Position numbers and translations under genes: made by a program. A stretch of 64,000 bases of DNA from the NCBI RefSeq assembly GCF_000420725.1, contig NZ_ATVM01000011.1, positions 1 through 64,000 of the forward strand, given 5' to 3'. This document shows positions 31,708-40,404 of the stretch, in pieces. Position 1 is the stretch's first letter. Each line of letters opens with the position of its first letter. The notes beneath the pieces are model-generated. The model was not told the DNA's origin, did no database searches, and was given only the letters and a program-made list of their open reading frames with translations. Origin of the DNA: Marinococcus halotolerans DSM 16375 (GTDB lineage Bacteria > Bacillota > Bacilli > Bacillales > Marinococcaceae).

Positions 31708-32181
31708 ATGCAGCGGGTAACAAATTGTTTTTTACAGCAGAACGATCAACTGCTTATGCTCAAAAAACCAAGCTACGATTGGTGGAACGCCCCGGGCGGA
31801 AAAATGGAGCCGGGGGAGTCAGTATACGATTCTGTCCGGCGGGAGTTCCGTGAAGAAACGGGCCTTGCGCTTGAACGCCCGCACCTGCGGGGTATTTTCA
31901 CCTTTATTACGATGGAGAACGGACTTACGGCAAATGAGTGGATGATGTTTACATTTGAAGCTTTTGGCGCCGGGGGCAGACTGCTTAATGAGTCTCCGGA
32001 GGGCATCCTTGAATGGAAGGAAAAGCAGAAAGTGTCGTCTCTTCCTATGGCCGAAGGCGATAAAGCCATTGTCGAGCATATTTTGAATAATAAAGGAACG
32101 GTGTATGGCACGTTCCGCTATACGAAAGACCGCCGGCTTTTAGAGAGCCAGTTTGAGCAGTCAACGCCATACTATACGTAA
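31708..32181 (+). CDS. yvcI: Nudix hydrolase YvcI
   Basis: A 157-residue Nudix protein. The Nudix box starts [18 protein letters not shown] and continues REETGL (about residues 31-54), with the metal-binding Glu residues in place. It resembles MutT/8-oxo-dGTPase types, but the substrate is not known. The ATG at 31708 follows GTGAGGTGG. First gene of the yvcI-rapZ-yvcK-whiA run, with only 16 bases before rapZ. Confidence 0.9.
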   Translation: MQRVTNCFLQQNDQLLMLKKPSYDWWNAPGGKMEPGESVYDSVRREFREETGLALERPHLRGIFTFITMENGLTANEWMMFTFEAFGAGGRLLNESPEGILEWKEKQKVSSLPMAEGDKAIVEHILNNKGTVYGTFRYTKDRRLLESQFEQSTPYYT

Positions 32182-32197
32182 AAGAGGGATGCAGATT

Positions 32198-33082
32198 ATG
32201 GAACAAGAGCGCAAATCAATTCAGGTTGAAATCATTACAGGGATGTCGGGGGCCGGAAAGACGGTGGCGATCCAGTGCTTTGAAGATCTGGGCTATTACT
32301 GTGTAGATAATCTGCCTCCTTCATTGATCCCGACGTTTATCGATTTAATTGAAACGACTGAAAACAAAACCGATAAAGTAGCTTTCGTAGTGGATCTTCG
32401 GACAAGGGAGTTTTTTGACCATCTCTTTGCTTCCATAGACCAGCTTGACCATCGCAGAGAGCTGTCGACACACATTTTATTTTTGGATGCAAAAGATCAG
32501 GTGCTTGTCAGCCGCTATAAAGAAACACGGCGGTCGCATCCGCTTGCAAGTGAGGAGACGCCGCTTGAAGGCATTCAGCTTGAGCGGGAGATGCTGCAGG
32601 AGCTCAAAGGCCGGGCGCGCCATATTATTGATACGAGCAGCCTGAAACCAAGAGAGCTGAGAGAGCGTATATTAACTGATTATGCTGAGAAAAACCAGTC
32701 GGTTTTTAATGTGAATATCATGTCCTTTGGCTTTAAGTATGGAATGCCGATTGATGCGGATTTGGTTTTTGACGTTCGTTTTCTGCCCAACCCCCACTAT
32801 GTGGAACATCTGGAGCCAAAAACCGGCCTCGAAGAAGAAGTATCTTCGTACGTGTTAAAATGGACGGATACAAAGGAATTTATTAATAAACTGGTGGATA
32901 TGCTTGAATTTATGCTTCCGCTGTATAAGCAGGAAGGCAAGTCACAGCTTGTGGTTGCGATTGGATGTACAGGAGGCAAGCACCGTTCTGTGACGCTTGC
33001 TGAATATATTGCTTCTTACTTTTCAGGGAAATATGAGACGAATGCCAATCACCGGGATATTGAGGAAGGAAGGAAAAAATAG
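32198..33082 (+). CDS. rapZ: RNase adapter/nucleotide-binding protein RapZ (YvcJ)
   Basis: A 294-residue P-loop protein: Walker A GMSGAGKT (15-22), Walker B-like [10 protein letters not shown], and the C-terminal domain with VMSFGFKYG-type segment, [10 protein letters not shown] and [10 protein letters not shown]. In E. coli RapZ guides RNase E to GlmZ; in B. subtilis YvcJ hydrolyses GTP and affects competence, so the role in Firmicutes is less clear. The start at 32198 is chosen by spacing from GAGGG. yvcK starts two bases after the stop. Confidence 0.95.
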   Translation: MEQERKSIQVEIITGMSGAGKTVAIQCFEDLGYYCVDNLPPSLIPTFIDLIETTENKTDKVAFVVDLRTREFFDHLFASIDQLDHRRELSTHILFLDAKDQVLVSRYKETRRSHPLASEETPLEGIQLEREMLQELKGRARHIIDTSSLKPRELRERILTDYAEKNQSVFNVNIMSFGFKYGMPIDADLVFDVRFLPNPHYVEHLEPKTGLEEEVSSYVLKWTDTKEFINKLVDMLEFMLPLYKQEGKSQLVVAIGCTGGKHRSVTLAEYIASYFSGKYETNANHRDIEEGRKK

Positions 33083-33084
33083 AC

Positions 33085-34029
33085 GTGGAGGACCCAAAGG
33101 TTGTAGTGATGGGCGGGGGCACAGGTATAGGCGTTCTGCTCCGGGGGCTGAAGCAGTTCCCGGCAGACATTACGGCGATTGTGACTGTCGCAGACGACGG
33201 AGGAAGCTCCGGGCGCTTACGACAAGAGTTTAATATCCCGCCGCCCGGGGACGTAAGAAACGTACTGGTGGCGCTTGCGGAAGTCGAGCCTTTGATTGAG
33301 GAATTGTTCCAGCACCGCTTCACGGGCGGGGAGGGACTGACCGGCCATTCCCTGGGGAATTTGCTGGTGGCAGGGATGACCTCCATTACCGGGGACTTTG
33401 CCAAGGGAATTACAGAGCTCAGTACCGTATTAAACGTACGGGGGAAGGTGCTTCCGGCCTCTAATCGGAGTATCGAGCTGTTTGCAAAAATGAAGGACGG
33501 CTCCACGGTCTACGGGGAGTCCCTGATCCCCAAAGCCGGCAAGCAGATTGACCAGGTGTTTATCCACCCGCCGGATGCTGAAGCACTTCCGGAAACCGTG
33601 CGGGCCATTGAACAGGCCGATGTTATTGTCATTGGCCCCGGGAGCTTGTTTACAAGCATCATGCCGAATTTGATCGTCCCTGGTATCCGGGATGCCCTCA
33701 ATCGTTCGGAGGCACGCAAGGTATATATTTGCAATGTGATGACGCAGCCGGGAGAAACGGACGGGTTTTCGGCATCCGATCATCTGCATGCCATTGAAAA
33801 GCATACAGGGAGCGCTTTTGTGGATACTGTACTGGTGCATAACGGAGAGATCCCTGCTCCGGTGCTTGCAAACTACGAAAAACAGCAGGCGTTTCCCGTG
33901 AAATGTGATTATGAAAGATTAGAACAGATTGGGTGCCGGGTAGTAACAGATACATTTATGCACTATGACGGCCTTGTTCTTCGTCATAATGCCAAAAAAG
34001 TATCTGAAGCCCTGCTTGCCCGTGATTGA
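33085..34029 (+). CDS. yvcK: Gluconeogenesis factor YvcK/CofD-like protein
   Basis: A 314-residue Rossmann-type protein related to CofD (2-phospho-lactate transferase) that in B. subtilis binds UDP-GlcNAc and supports growth and cell shape on gluconeogenic carbon. It opens KVVVMGGGTGIGVLLRGLK and contains TVADDGGSSGRLR and GPGSLFTSIMPNL. It starts with GTG at 33085 after the AGGAAGGAAGG in the rapZ end. Confidence 0.93.
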   Translation: MEDPKVVVMGGGTGIGVLLRGLKQFPADITAIVTVADDGGSSGRLRQEFNIPPPGDVRNVLVALAEVEPLIEELFQHRFTGGEGLTGHSLGNLLVAGMTSITGDFAKGITELSTVLNVRGKVLPASNRSIELFAKMKDGSTVYGESLIPKAGKQIDQVFIHPPDAEALPETVRAIEQADVIVIGPGSLFTSIMPNLIVPGIRDALNRSEARKVYICNVMTQPGETDGFSASDHLHAIEKHTGSAFVDTVLVHNGEIPAPVLANYEKQQAFPVKCDYERLEQIGCRVVTDTFMHYDGLVLRHNAKKVSEALLARD

Positions 34030-34049
34030 CAGAAAGGCGGTGAAGATGG

Positions 34050-35012
34050 ATGTCTTCATTTGCGGCTATAACGAAAAAAGAATTAACTCAGATCGAAGTG
34101 GAAGATACGAGCGCCAAAGCGGAACTGGCGGCATTAATCAGAATGAACGGCTCCATTTCATTTGGCAACGGCCAGTTGATTTTAGACGTTTCAACTGAAA
34201 ATGCCGCCATCGCACGACGGATCTATTCGTTAATCAAGCGTATCTACAAGGATATGGTAATTGAACTGCTTGTACGAAAAAAGATGCGTCTAAAAAAGAA
34301 TAATGTCTATGTAGTCCGGATGGCAGAAGAAACGAAAGAGATGCTGAGCGATCTTGCCATTATGGAAAACGGCTATCAGTTTAACCGTTCGATTGCAAAG
34401 GATGTGATTCCGGATACGGACAGCCGCCGGGCATATTTACGCGGAGCTTTTTTAGCCGGCGGATCGGTTAATCATCCGGAAACCTCTTCATATCACCTGG
34501 AAATTTATTCGATGTATGAAGAGCACAACCGGGCGCTCCGGGAGCTGATGGAAACGTTCGGGCTCACATCGAAAAGCCTCGAACGAAAAAAAGGTTACAT
34601 TCTTTATATTAAAGAAAGCGAAAAAATTACCGAGTTTTTAAATATCATCGGTGCCCACCAGGCTCTGCTGTATTTTGAAGATGTACGGATTATGAAAGAC
34701 ATGCGCAACTCGGTGAACCGCCTGGTGAACTGCGAAACAGCGAATTTAAACAAAACCGTGGGAGCCGCGCTGCGGCAGGTGGAAAACATTCAGCTTGTCC
34801 AGGCAGAGGTGGGGCTTGAAAACCTTCCTGAAAAAATCAGGGAAATGGCTATTCTGCGTGTCCAGCACCAGGATGTCACGCTGAAGGAACTCGGGGAAAT
34901 GGTGCCGAGCGGAAAGGTGAGTAAATCCGGGGTGAACCACCGGCTCCGCAAAATCGATCAGATCGCCGAGCGTATTCAGGCCGGAAAACCGCCAATTCCC
35001 GAAAAAATTTAA
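34050..35012 (+). CDS. whiA: DNA-binding protein WhiA
   Basis: A 320-residue protein with an N-terminal LAGLIDADG homing-endonuclease-like fold without nuclease activity (about 1-200; [21 protein letters not shown]-type region) and a C-terminal helix-turn-helix (about 225-310; [22 protein letters not shown]). In B. subtilis it binds the nucleoid and influences division and chromosome segregation. AAAGGCGGTGAA precedes the ATG at 34050. A GC-rich hairpin lies after the stop. Confidence 0.95.
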   Translation: MSSFAAITKKELTQIEVEDTSAKAELAALIRMNGSISFGNGQLILDVSTENAAIARRIYSLIKRIYKDMVIELLVRKKMRLKKNNVYVVRMAEETKEMLSDLAIMENGYQFNRSIAKDVIPDTDSRRAYLRGAFLAGGSVNHPETSSYHLEIYSMYEEHNRALRELMETFGLTSKSLERKKGYILYIKESEKITEFLNIIGAHQALLYFEDVRIMKDMRNSVNRLVNCETANLNKTVGAALRQVENIQLVQAEVGLENLPEKIREMAILRVQHQDVTLKELGEMVPSGKVSKSGVNHRLRKIDQIAERIQAGKPPIPEKI

Positions 35013-35024
35013 CCGCTAATGGCC

Positions 35025-35067
35025 GGCGCCTGTGGCAGCAGAGGCTTCTTCTGTTCCTGCAGGCGCC
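35025..35067 (+). terminator. Hairpin after whiA, weak terminator
   Basis: GGCGCCTG (35025-35032) pairs with CAGGCGCC (35060-35067), with minor pairing in the loop. There is no T-run, so read-through into crh or mRNA protection are both possible. Confidence 0.5.
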
Positions 35068-35183
35068 GTATTACAGCAGTCATTAAAGCGCTTGCTTGAA
35101 AAACATTTCAAATTGAAGTACGTTATGTGTACATGAAAAGCGGGTACCGGTTGAAGACAGATAGAGAAAGGAAGATAATAACT

Positions 35184-35441
35184 ATGGTCGAAAAAACAGT
35201 GGAAGTAAATTTGCGTACTGGGCTTCAGGCCCGGCCGGCAGCGCTATTCGTTCAGGAGGCGAACCGGTTTCATTCCAATATTTTTCTTGAAAAAGACAAT
35301 AAAAAGGTAAATGCCAAAAGCATTATGGGTGTTATGAGCCTCGCTGTGCGAACCGGAGCCTCCGTAAAGCTGTTAGCCGAAGGGGCTGATGAAGAGGAAG
35401 CCGCTGAATCATTGACAGAATTTATGAAAAAAGAAATGTGA
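35184..35441 (+). CDS. crh: Catabolite repression HPr-like protein Crh
   Basis: An 85-residue HPr homologue. The active-site His15 of HPr is replaced by Gln (TGLQARPAAL, Gln15), so it cannot carry sugar phosphotransferase phosphate, while the HprK target Ser46 (NAKSIMG) is kept. Crh-Ser-P acts as co-repressor with CcpA. The start at 35184 follows AGAAAGGAAG; the frame extends upstream without a better start. A possible promoter (TTGAAA at 35096, 17-base spacer, TACGTT) lies ahead. The terminator at 35446 is shared with clpP. Confidence 0.96.
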   Translation: MVEKTVEVNLRTGLQARPAALFVQEANRFHSNIFLEKDNKKVNAKSIMGVMSLAVRTGASVKLLAEGADEEEAAESLTEFMKKEM

Positions 35442-35445
35442 ACAT

Positions 35446-35482
35446 AAAAAATCAGGCCGGCGCGATGCCGTCCTGATTTTTT
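35446..35482. terminator. Bidirectional terminator between crh and clpP
   Basis: Stem ATCAGG(C)CGGC/GCCG(T)CCTGAT flanked by A6 on one side and T6 on the other, so it works in both directions for the convergent genes. Confidence 0.92.
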
Positions 35483-35491
35483 GTATTTTAC

Positions 35492-36070
35492 TTACTGTCC
35501 CATAACCTGGTCTACAAGGCCGTATTCTTTTGCCTGTTCCGCACTCATGAAATTATCACGGTCCGTGTCGCGCTCGATAACTTCAAGCGGCTGGCCGCTG
35601 CGGTCTGCAAGAATCTGATTGAGTTTTTCACGCATCTTGATGATGCGGCGGGCGTGAATTTCAATGTCAGCAGCCTGTCCCTGTGTTCCGCCGAGCGGCT
35701 GGTGAATCATTACTTCACTGTTTGGAAGGGCATAACGTTTGCCTTCCTGGCCGGCTGTCAGAAGAAAAGCACCCATTGATGCTGCCATGCCGACGCAGAT
35801 CGTAGAAACCTGTGGTTTAATGTGCTGCATCGTGTCATAAATAGCCATGCCGGCTGTAATGGAGCCGCCCGGGCTGTTAATATAAAGAGAAATATCCTTC
35901 TCCGGATCGTCGGCTTCAAGGAAAAGAAGCTGGGCTACAATCGAGTTTGCTACGTTGTCATCGATGCCTGAGCCAAGCATAATAATACGGTCCTTCAACA
36001 AACGCGAATAAATGTCATATGCGCGTTCGCCCCGGTTGGTTTGTTCAATAACTGTTGGTATCAAGTTCAT
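35492..36070 (-). CDS. clpP: ATP-dependent Clp protease proteolytic subunit
   Basis: A 192-residue serine protease that forms the double heptamer chamber used by ClpC, ClpE and ClpX. The catalytic triad is intact: Ser98 (GMAASMGAF), His123 (MIHQPLGG) and Asp172. AAAGGAGGACG precedes the ATG. Standard length. Control by CtsR is indicated by the operator in its promoter, so expression should rise on heat and protein-damage stress. Confidence 0.98.
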   Translation of the reverse strand: MNLIPTVIEQTNRGERAYDIYSRLLKDRIIMLGSGIDDNVANSIVAQLLFLEADDPEKDISLYINSPGGSITAGMAIYDTMQHIKPQVSTICVGMAASMGAFLLTAGQEGKRYALPNSEVMIHQPLGGTQGQAADIEIHARRIIKMREKLNQILADRSGQPLEVIERDTDRDNFMSAEQAKEYGLVDQVMGQ

Positions 36071-36156
36071 GAAAAGCGTCCTCCTTTAATGAAATGTATG
36101 CCTACATTCATGGTAGTTGTATGGAAAATATTTTTTCCTTCCGCGTTGCTGTTATT

Positions 36157-36185
36157 ATCATAACGCTTTGGTCAATTAAGGTCAA
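36157..36185 (-). promoter_or_regulatory. Promoter of clpP
   Basis: Read on the minus strand: TTGACC (36185-36180), a 17-base spacer and TATGAT (36162-36157). The CtsR repeat covers the -35 and spacer. Confidence 0.85.
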
Positions 36186-36186
36186 A
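36170..36186. promoter_or_regulatory. CtsR operator of clpP
   Basis: GGTCAAT-TAA-GGTCAAA is the heptad direct repeat with three-base spacer bound by CtsR (consensus RGTCAAA-NAN-RGTCAAA), one mismatch at most. It overlaps the clpP -35, which fits repression by occlusion. Confidence 0.9.
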
Positions 36187-36439
36187 TAAAAAGTCTGACC
36201 CAATTCCATATGGCTGCACGTCAACTTCCATTCCCTTTATTTTCACAAACATAAACGTTCCGTGCAAATGTTTCACTTCCGTATAAATCTTAATTTAGAT
36301 GAAAAATGATCTGACAAACAAACAGCAGACTCAGGTTTATTTTTATATAATGGCAATGACAGAACAAGAAAAAGGGATCGATTCATGAAAGAAAAATATG
36401 ATATGATATAAGAAAGCGTTTTCAACGGAGGTGGAGATG

Positions 36440-37768
36440 ATGGGTTTAGGGCTTGAATTGCAGCAGAAGCAGGAAATGAGTTTAGTGATGACGCAGGAGT
36501 TAAAGCAGGCAATTGCCCTGTTGAAGCTGTCCTCCCAGGAATTATCCGAATATCTGCAGGAAGAAGCAATGGAAAATCCTTTAATGGATTTAACACTCCC
36601 TTCTATTACCGATGGGGCGTCGCTTTCTGCATCCCGGGCCGCCGCTCCTGTATATAATACGGCATCTGCAGCTGAACATCCGGATTGGCATGAGCCGGCG
36701 GGGGAGACGCTCGAAGAGTCGCTGCGACAGCAGATCGCGTGCGCCCGTTATAAAGGAAATACCCGGGATATACTTTTGTTTTTAGCCGGAAACGTTGACG
36801 AGCGTGGATACTTAGAGGACATCGAAGGGGAAATGAACCAAAAATTTGGACTGGACAGAGAGGAAAGCGAGCAGTATATTTCGATGCTTCAGCAGCTCGA
36901 ACCGGCAGGAATCGGGGCCAGAAATTTAAAAGAGTGTCTTCTTCTGCAGCTCGAACGCTGCCTGGACACAGATCCGTACATTGACCAGGTCGTAGCTGAA
37001 GACCTCGAAGCGCTGGGGGCGAAAAAATGGCGCTACCTGCAGCAGAAATATCATCTCACTAAAGAACAGCTGCAGGAAATCTATACATGTCTTCAAAAGC
37101 TTTCCCCGCACCCGGGGGATGCGTACCGGCAGGAGAAAACAATCTCCGTGTCTCCCGATGTCCAGGTAGAGGAAATTGACGGAGAATGGATTGTTACCAT
37201 TCTGAACGACCGGCTCCCGGAGCTTAAGATGAATGAGAAATACTGGCGTCTTTTAAATCAGGATACCGATGAAGAAGCCAGGCAGTATGCTATGGAAAAA
37301 TATAAGCAGTTTCTATGGATTGTTAAAAGCGTTGAACAGCGCCAGCAGACGCTGCAAAAAGTATCAGAGGTGATCGTGGGAGCGCAGAGCGAATATCTGA
37401 AACACGGGGAGGAAAAGCTTCGTCCTTTGACGCTCCGGAAGGTGGCTGAGTTGGCGGATGTGCACGAATCCACCGTTTCAAGAACGACGAGCCGGAAGTA
37501 CATGCAGACGCCCCACGGTCTCATAGAACTGAAGCATTTCTTCTCCTCAAAAATTGCCCGCCCGGATGAAGATGCTTCAAGCACCGGAGTAAAAGCTATG
37601 ATGAAAAAATTGATTAAAGAAGAAAATAAAGAGAAGCCTCTTTCGGACCAGAAGCTTGCTGATCTGCTGCAGCAGGAGCAGCAGTGCACGATTTCAAGGC
37701 GGGCAGTGGCAAAATACAGAACAGAGCTTCGCATCCCGTCTTCCTCCCAGCGGAAAAAGCCGGTGTAG
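36440..37768 (+). CDS. sigL: RNA polymerase sigma-54 factor (SigL)
   Basis: A 442-residue sigma-54. Region I (about 1-50; LELQQKQEMSLVMTQELKQAIALLKLS) contacts enhancer-binding activators. The core-binding domain (about 80-250) and a helix-turn-helix (LADVHESTVSRTTSRKY) follow. The RpoN box near the end reads SRRAVAKYRTEL and recognises the -24 element. Start 36440 is chosen by spacing from GGAGG; ATG 36437 is equally in frame. Its position before cggR is close to that in B. subtilis. No sigma-54 activator is in the window. A terminator follows at 37772. Confidence 0.96.
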   Translation: MGLGLELQQKQEMSLVMTQELKQAIALLKLSSQELSEYLQEEAMENPLMDLTLPSITDGASLSASRAAAPVYNTASAAEHPDWHEPAGETLEESLRQQIACARYKGNTRDILLFLAGNVDERGYLEDIEGEMNQKFGLDREESEQYISMLQQLEPAGIGARNLKECLLLQLERCLDTDPYIDQVVAEDLEALGAKKWRYLQQKYHLTKEQLQEIYTCLQKLSPHPGDAYRQEKTISVSPDVQVEEIDGEWIVTILNDRLPELKMNEKYWRLLNQDTDEEARQYAMEKYKQFLWIVKSVEQRQQTLQKVSEVIVGAQSEYLKHGEEKLRPLTLRKVAELADVHESTVSRTTSRKYMQTPHGLIELKHFFSSKIARPDEDASSTGVKAMMKKLIKEENKEKPLSDQKLADLLQQEQQCTISRRAVAKYRTELRIPSSSQRKKPV

Positions 37769-37771
37769 CCA

Positions 37772-37804
37772 GAATCCTCCTTGCAGAAAAAGGAGGATTT
37801 TTTA
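37772..37804 (+). terminator. Terminator after sigL
   Basis: Perfect nine-base stem AATCCTCCT/AGGAGGATT, followed by T6. Confidence 0.93.
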
Positions 37805-37874
37805 TGCATAAAATAATTAATATCCGGGTAACAATAGATTATAGGCAGCATATAAAAAGCAGTGAACATTTGCG

Positions 37875-37903
37875 TTGATTTTCCAAATATAGATTGCTAC
37901 AAT
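37875..37903 (+). promoter_or_regulatory. Promoter of the cggR-gapA operon
   Basis: TTGATT (37875-37880), 17-base spacer, TACAAT (37898-37903). The CggR operator starts 40 bases downstream of the -10, the roadblock arrangement known from B. subtilis. Confidence 0.88.
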
Positions 37904-37942
37904 GAAATTGTGAACAAAACTTTCATTTTTTTATAAAATGAG

Positions 37943-37978
37943 CGGGACAGAAAATGTCTCTGCGGGACTTTAATTGTC
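37943..37978. promoter_or_regulatory. CggR operator
   Basis: Two direct repeats of CGGGAC-N6-TGTC separated by four bases match the B. subtilis CggR operator consensus exactly. CggR bound here blocks transcription, and fructose-1,6-bisphosphate relieves it. Confidence 0.95.
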
Positions 37979-38054
37979 CCGGAGGGGCAGTGAAGATTAA
38001 TGATGAGGAGTGGCTTGAAATAAGCTGCTGCCACAGGTTCGGTGGTGTAGCAAT

Positions 38055-39101
38055 ATGTTACGTGACGTATTGGAGATGCAGCGGAAACTGCAGCCTGATG
38101 TGCTTGAAACGTTAGGGAAAAGGTACCGCATTTTGCAATACATCCGCCTGATGCAGCCGATTGGAAGAAGAACCCTTGCCACTCAGCTATCCACCTCAGA
38201 GCGGGTTCTTCGCAGTGAAACAGACTTTTTAAAGCAGCAGGGGCTTATCCTGATTCAAAGCGCAGGTATGCTTTTAACCGAAGAAGGGAACAAACTGCTC
38301 GAAGGGCTCGAACAGGCAGTCAAATATGCTTTCGGGCTCGAGGAATTGGAGCAGAAGCTGGCGGGTTACTTATCCGTCCCGAAGGTTATCGTCGTTTCAG
38401 GAGACAGCGATGAGCTTCCGGTAGTGAAAAAAGAACTCGGCCGGGCAACGGTACAGCAGATGAAAAACCGTGTCCGCCCCGGGGACGTGATTGCAGTAGC
38501 CGGGGGCACGACGCTTGCTTCAGCAGCTGACATGATGGTGCCTGACGCGAAGTGGCACAACACAATCTTTGTGCCGGCCCGCGGCGGTCTCGGCGAGAAG
38601 GTGGAGATCCAGGCCAACACCATCAGCTCTGCGATGGCCATGAAAGCCCAGGCTTCGTACCGGCTGCTTCATGTGCCTGACCAGCTGAGTGAGGATACAA
38701 GGCGGTCGCTCATGCAGGAGCCCGGAGTACAGGAAGTGCTTGATCTGTTAAAGTCAGCATCACTTGTCGTTCACGGCATAGGGGAAGCAAAAACGATGGC
38801 CGGGCGTCGGACCACAGGTACTTCCCTGCGCAGCAGACTTGAAGAAGAGTCTGCCGTAGCGGAGTCATTTGGTTATTATGTTAATCAGGACGGAAAAGTG
38901 GTGCACCGGGAAAATACGGTGGGCCTGCAATGGGACGAGCTCCGGTCGGATCAGACAGTGATCACAGTCGCCGGAGGCTCAAGCAAGGCAAAGGCGATTG
39001 ACGCTTATATGCGCTACCGCCCAAGCAGCATTTTGATCACCGATGAGGGTGCAGCCAAAGCCATTCTGAGTCAAAGCGATGCACCGGAGGCAACTGAGTA
39101 A
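38055..39101 (+). CDS. cggR: Central glycolytic genes regulator
   Basis: A 348-residue SorC/DeoR-family repressor. The N-terminal helix-turn-helix (about 20-75; GRRTLATQLSTSERVLRSETDFLKQQGL) binds the operator upstream of its own gene. The C-terminal sugar-phosphate domain (about 95-340; VIAVAGGTTLASAADMM, FVPARGGLGE, VAGGSSKAKAI) binds fructose-1,6-bisphosphate. It represses its own operon, including gapA and genes downstream, when glycolytic flux is low. The ribosome site is modest (GGTGGTG), in keeping with low repressor levels. Confidence 0.97.
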   Translation: MLRDVLEMQRKLQPDVLETLGKRYRILQYIRLMQPIGRRTLATQLSTSERVLRSETDFLKQQGLILIQSAGMLLTEEGNKLLEGLEQAVKYAFGLEELEQKLAGYLSVPKVIVVSGDSDELPVVKKELGRATVQQMKNRVRPGDVIAVAGGTTLASAADMMVPDAKWHNTIFVPARGGLGEKVEIQANTISSAMAMKAQASYRLLHVPDQLSEDTRRSLMQEPGVQEVLDLLKSASLVVHGIGEAKTMAGRRTTGTSLRSRLEEESAVAESFGYYVNQDGKVVHRENTVGLQWDELRSDQTVITVAGGSSKAKAIDAYMRYRPSSILITDEGAAKAILSQSDAPEATE

Positions 39102-39174
39102 CAGGCAGAACACCTGCCGCATTATGCTGCAGTAGCTTTCACAATTATTTATATTCCAAGGAGGAAAAATTATT

Positions 39175-40182
39175 ATGGCAACAAAAATTGGTATTAACGG
39201 TTTTGGACGTATTGGACGTAACGTTTATCGTGCAGCGTTAAACAACCCGGATGTTGAAGTAGTAGCAGTAAACGACCTGACAGACACTGATACGCTTGCT
39301 CATCTTTTAAAATACGACACGGTTCACGGCACGCTTGACGCAGAAATCCAGGCAAGCGGCGACAATCTTACAATCAACGGCCAAAAGCTGACCGTTTTCT
39401 CTGAAAAAGACCCTGCAAAGATCGACTGGAAAGGCGTAGACGCTGAAATCGTCGTTGAATCCACAGGTATCTTTACGCAGCGCGATCAGGCAGCAAAACA
39501 CCTTGAGGGCGGAGCGAAAAACGTTATCATCTCTGCACCGGCTAAAGGCGTAGACGCAACATTTGTTGTCGGTGTTAACGAAGGCGAATTCAAGCCGGAC
39601 GAGCACAAAGTCGTTTCCAACGCATCCTGCACAACCAACTGCCTGGCTCCAGTAGCTAAAGTACTGGACGAAAAATTCGGCATCAAACGCGGCCTGATGA
39701 ACACAGTCCACTCCTACACGAGTGACCAGCAGATCCAGGACGGCCCGCACAAGGACCTTCGCCGTGCGCGCGCTGGCGCTGAAAACATCATTCCGACAAC
39801 TACAGGTGCCGCTCAGGCAGTAGCACTCGTGCTTCCACAGCTTGACGGTAAGCTTACCGGCGGTGCAATGCGTGTTCCTACTCCAAACGTTTCCCTCGTG
39901 GACTTCGTGGCAGAGCTCGACAAAGACGTAACAGTAGACGAGTTGAACAACGCCTTGAAAGAAGCTTCTGAATCTGATGAACTCAAAGGCATTCTTGGCT
40001 ACAGCGAAGAGCCGCTCGTATCGAAGGACTACAACGGAAGCGCCTATTCTTCCACAGTAGACGCTCTTTCGACACTCGTTATGCAGGACAACATGGTTAA
40101 AGTAATCGCTTGGTACGACAACGAATTCGGTTATTCCAGCCGTGTTGTGGACCTCGCAGCAAGCTTTGGCAAAAAACTGTAA
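39175..40182 (+). CDS. gapA: Glyceraldehyde-3-phosphate dehydrogenase, glycolytic
   Basis: A 335-residue NAD enzyme of glycolysis. The Rossmann motif INGFGRIGRNVYRA is at the N-terminus, the catalytic Cys152 in SNASCTTNCLAP, and His in the following domain. Asp near residue 34 supports NAD over NADP, so this is the catabolic GapA and not GapB. AAGGAGGAAAAA is a strong ribosome site. It follows cggR with a 73-base gap, the place where B. subtilis mRNA is cleaved to stabilise the gapA part. A terminator and a second hairpin follow. Confidence 0.98.
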   Translation: MATKIGINGFGRIGRNVYRAALNNPDVEVVAVNDLTDTDTLAHLLKYDTVHGTLDAEIQASGDNLTINGQKLTVFSEKDPAKIDWKGVDAEIVVESTGIFTQRDQAAKHLEGGAKNVIISAPAKGVDATFVVGVNEGEFKPDEHKVVSNASCTTNCLAPVAKVLDEKFGIKRGLMNTVHSYTSDQQIQDGPHKDLRRARAGAENIIPTTTGAAQAVALVLPQLDGKLTGGAMRVPTPNVSLVDFVAELDKDVTVDELNNALKEASESDELKGILGYSEEPLVSKDYNGSAYSSTVDALSTLVMQDNMVKVIAWYDNEFGYSSRVVDLAASFGKKL

Positions 40183-40203
40183 ATCATACGTTTAATACTT
40201 GAG

Positions 40204-40239
40204 AAAGGGAGGAGAATATTATTTCTTCCTCCCTTTTTT
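40204..40239 (+). terminator. Terminator after gapA
   Basis: AAAGGGAGGAGAA pairs with TTCTTCCTCCCTTT, followed by T-rich sequence. Some read-through into pgk is likely, as in related operons. Confidence 0.92.
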
Positions 40240-40245
40240 GGGTGT

Positions 40246-40270
40246 GGAGGGGCCGGGTCCCGGCCCCTCA
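40246..40270. repeat. Very GC-rich palindrome between gapA and pgk
   Basis: GAGGGGCCGGG (40247-40257) and CCCGGCCCCTC (40259-40269) are perfect complements with a one-base centre. No T-run follows. It could stabilise mRNA ends, bind a protein, or act as a second stop. Confidence 0.6.
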
Positions 40271-40362
40271 AAAATCCGGTATTTCCGTTCAGGCCGCCGC
40301 AGTAATAAAAATAGACGTTCCAGTTTTTTCTGCGGCGGGTAAAGAACGGAAGTGCAGATTTT

Positions 40363-40371
40363 TGTTATGAT
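40363..40371 (+). promoter_or_regulatory. Extended -10 promoter before pgk
   Basis: TG, one base, then TATGAT (40366-40371), 33 bases before the pgk start. No clear -35. It would allow pgk-eno expression independent of CggR. Confidence 0.5.
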
Positions 40372-40404
40372 AGATGAGGAAGATAATTTAAGGGAGGTTT
40401 GGCA

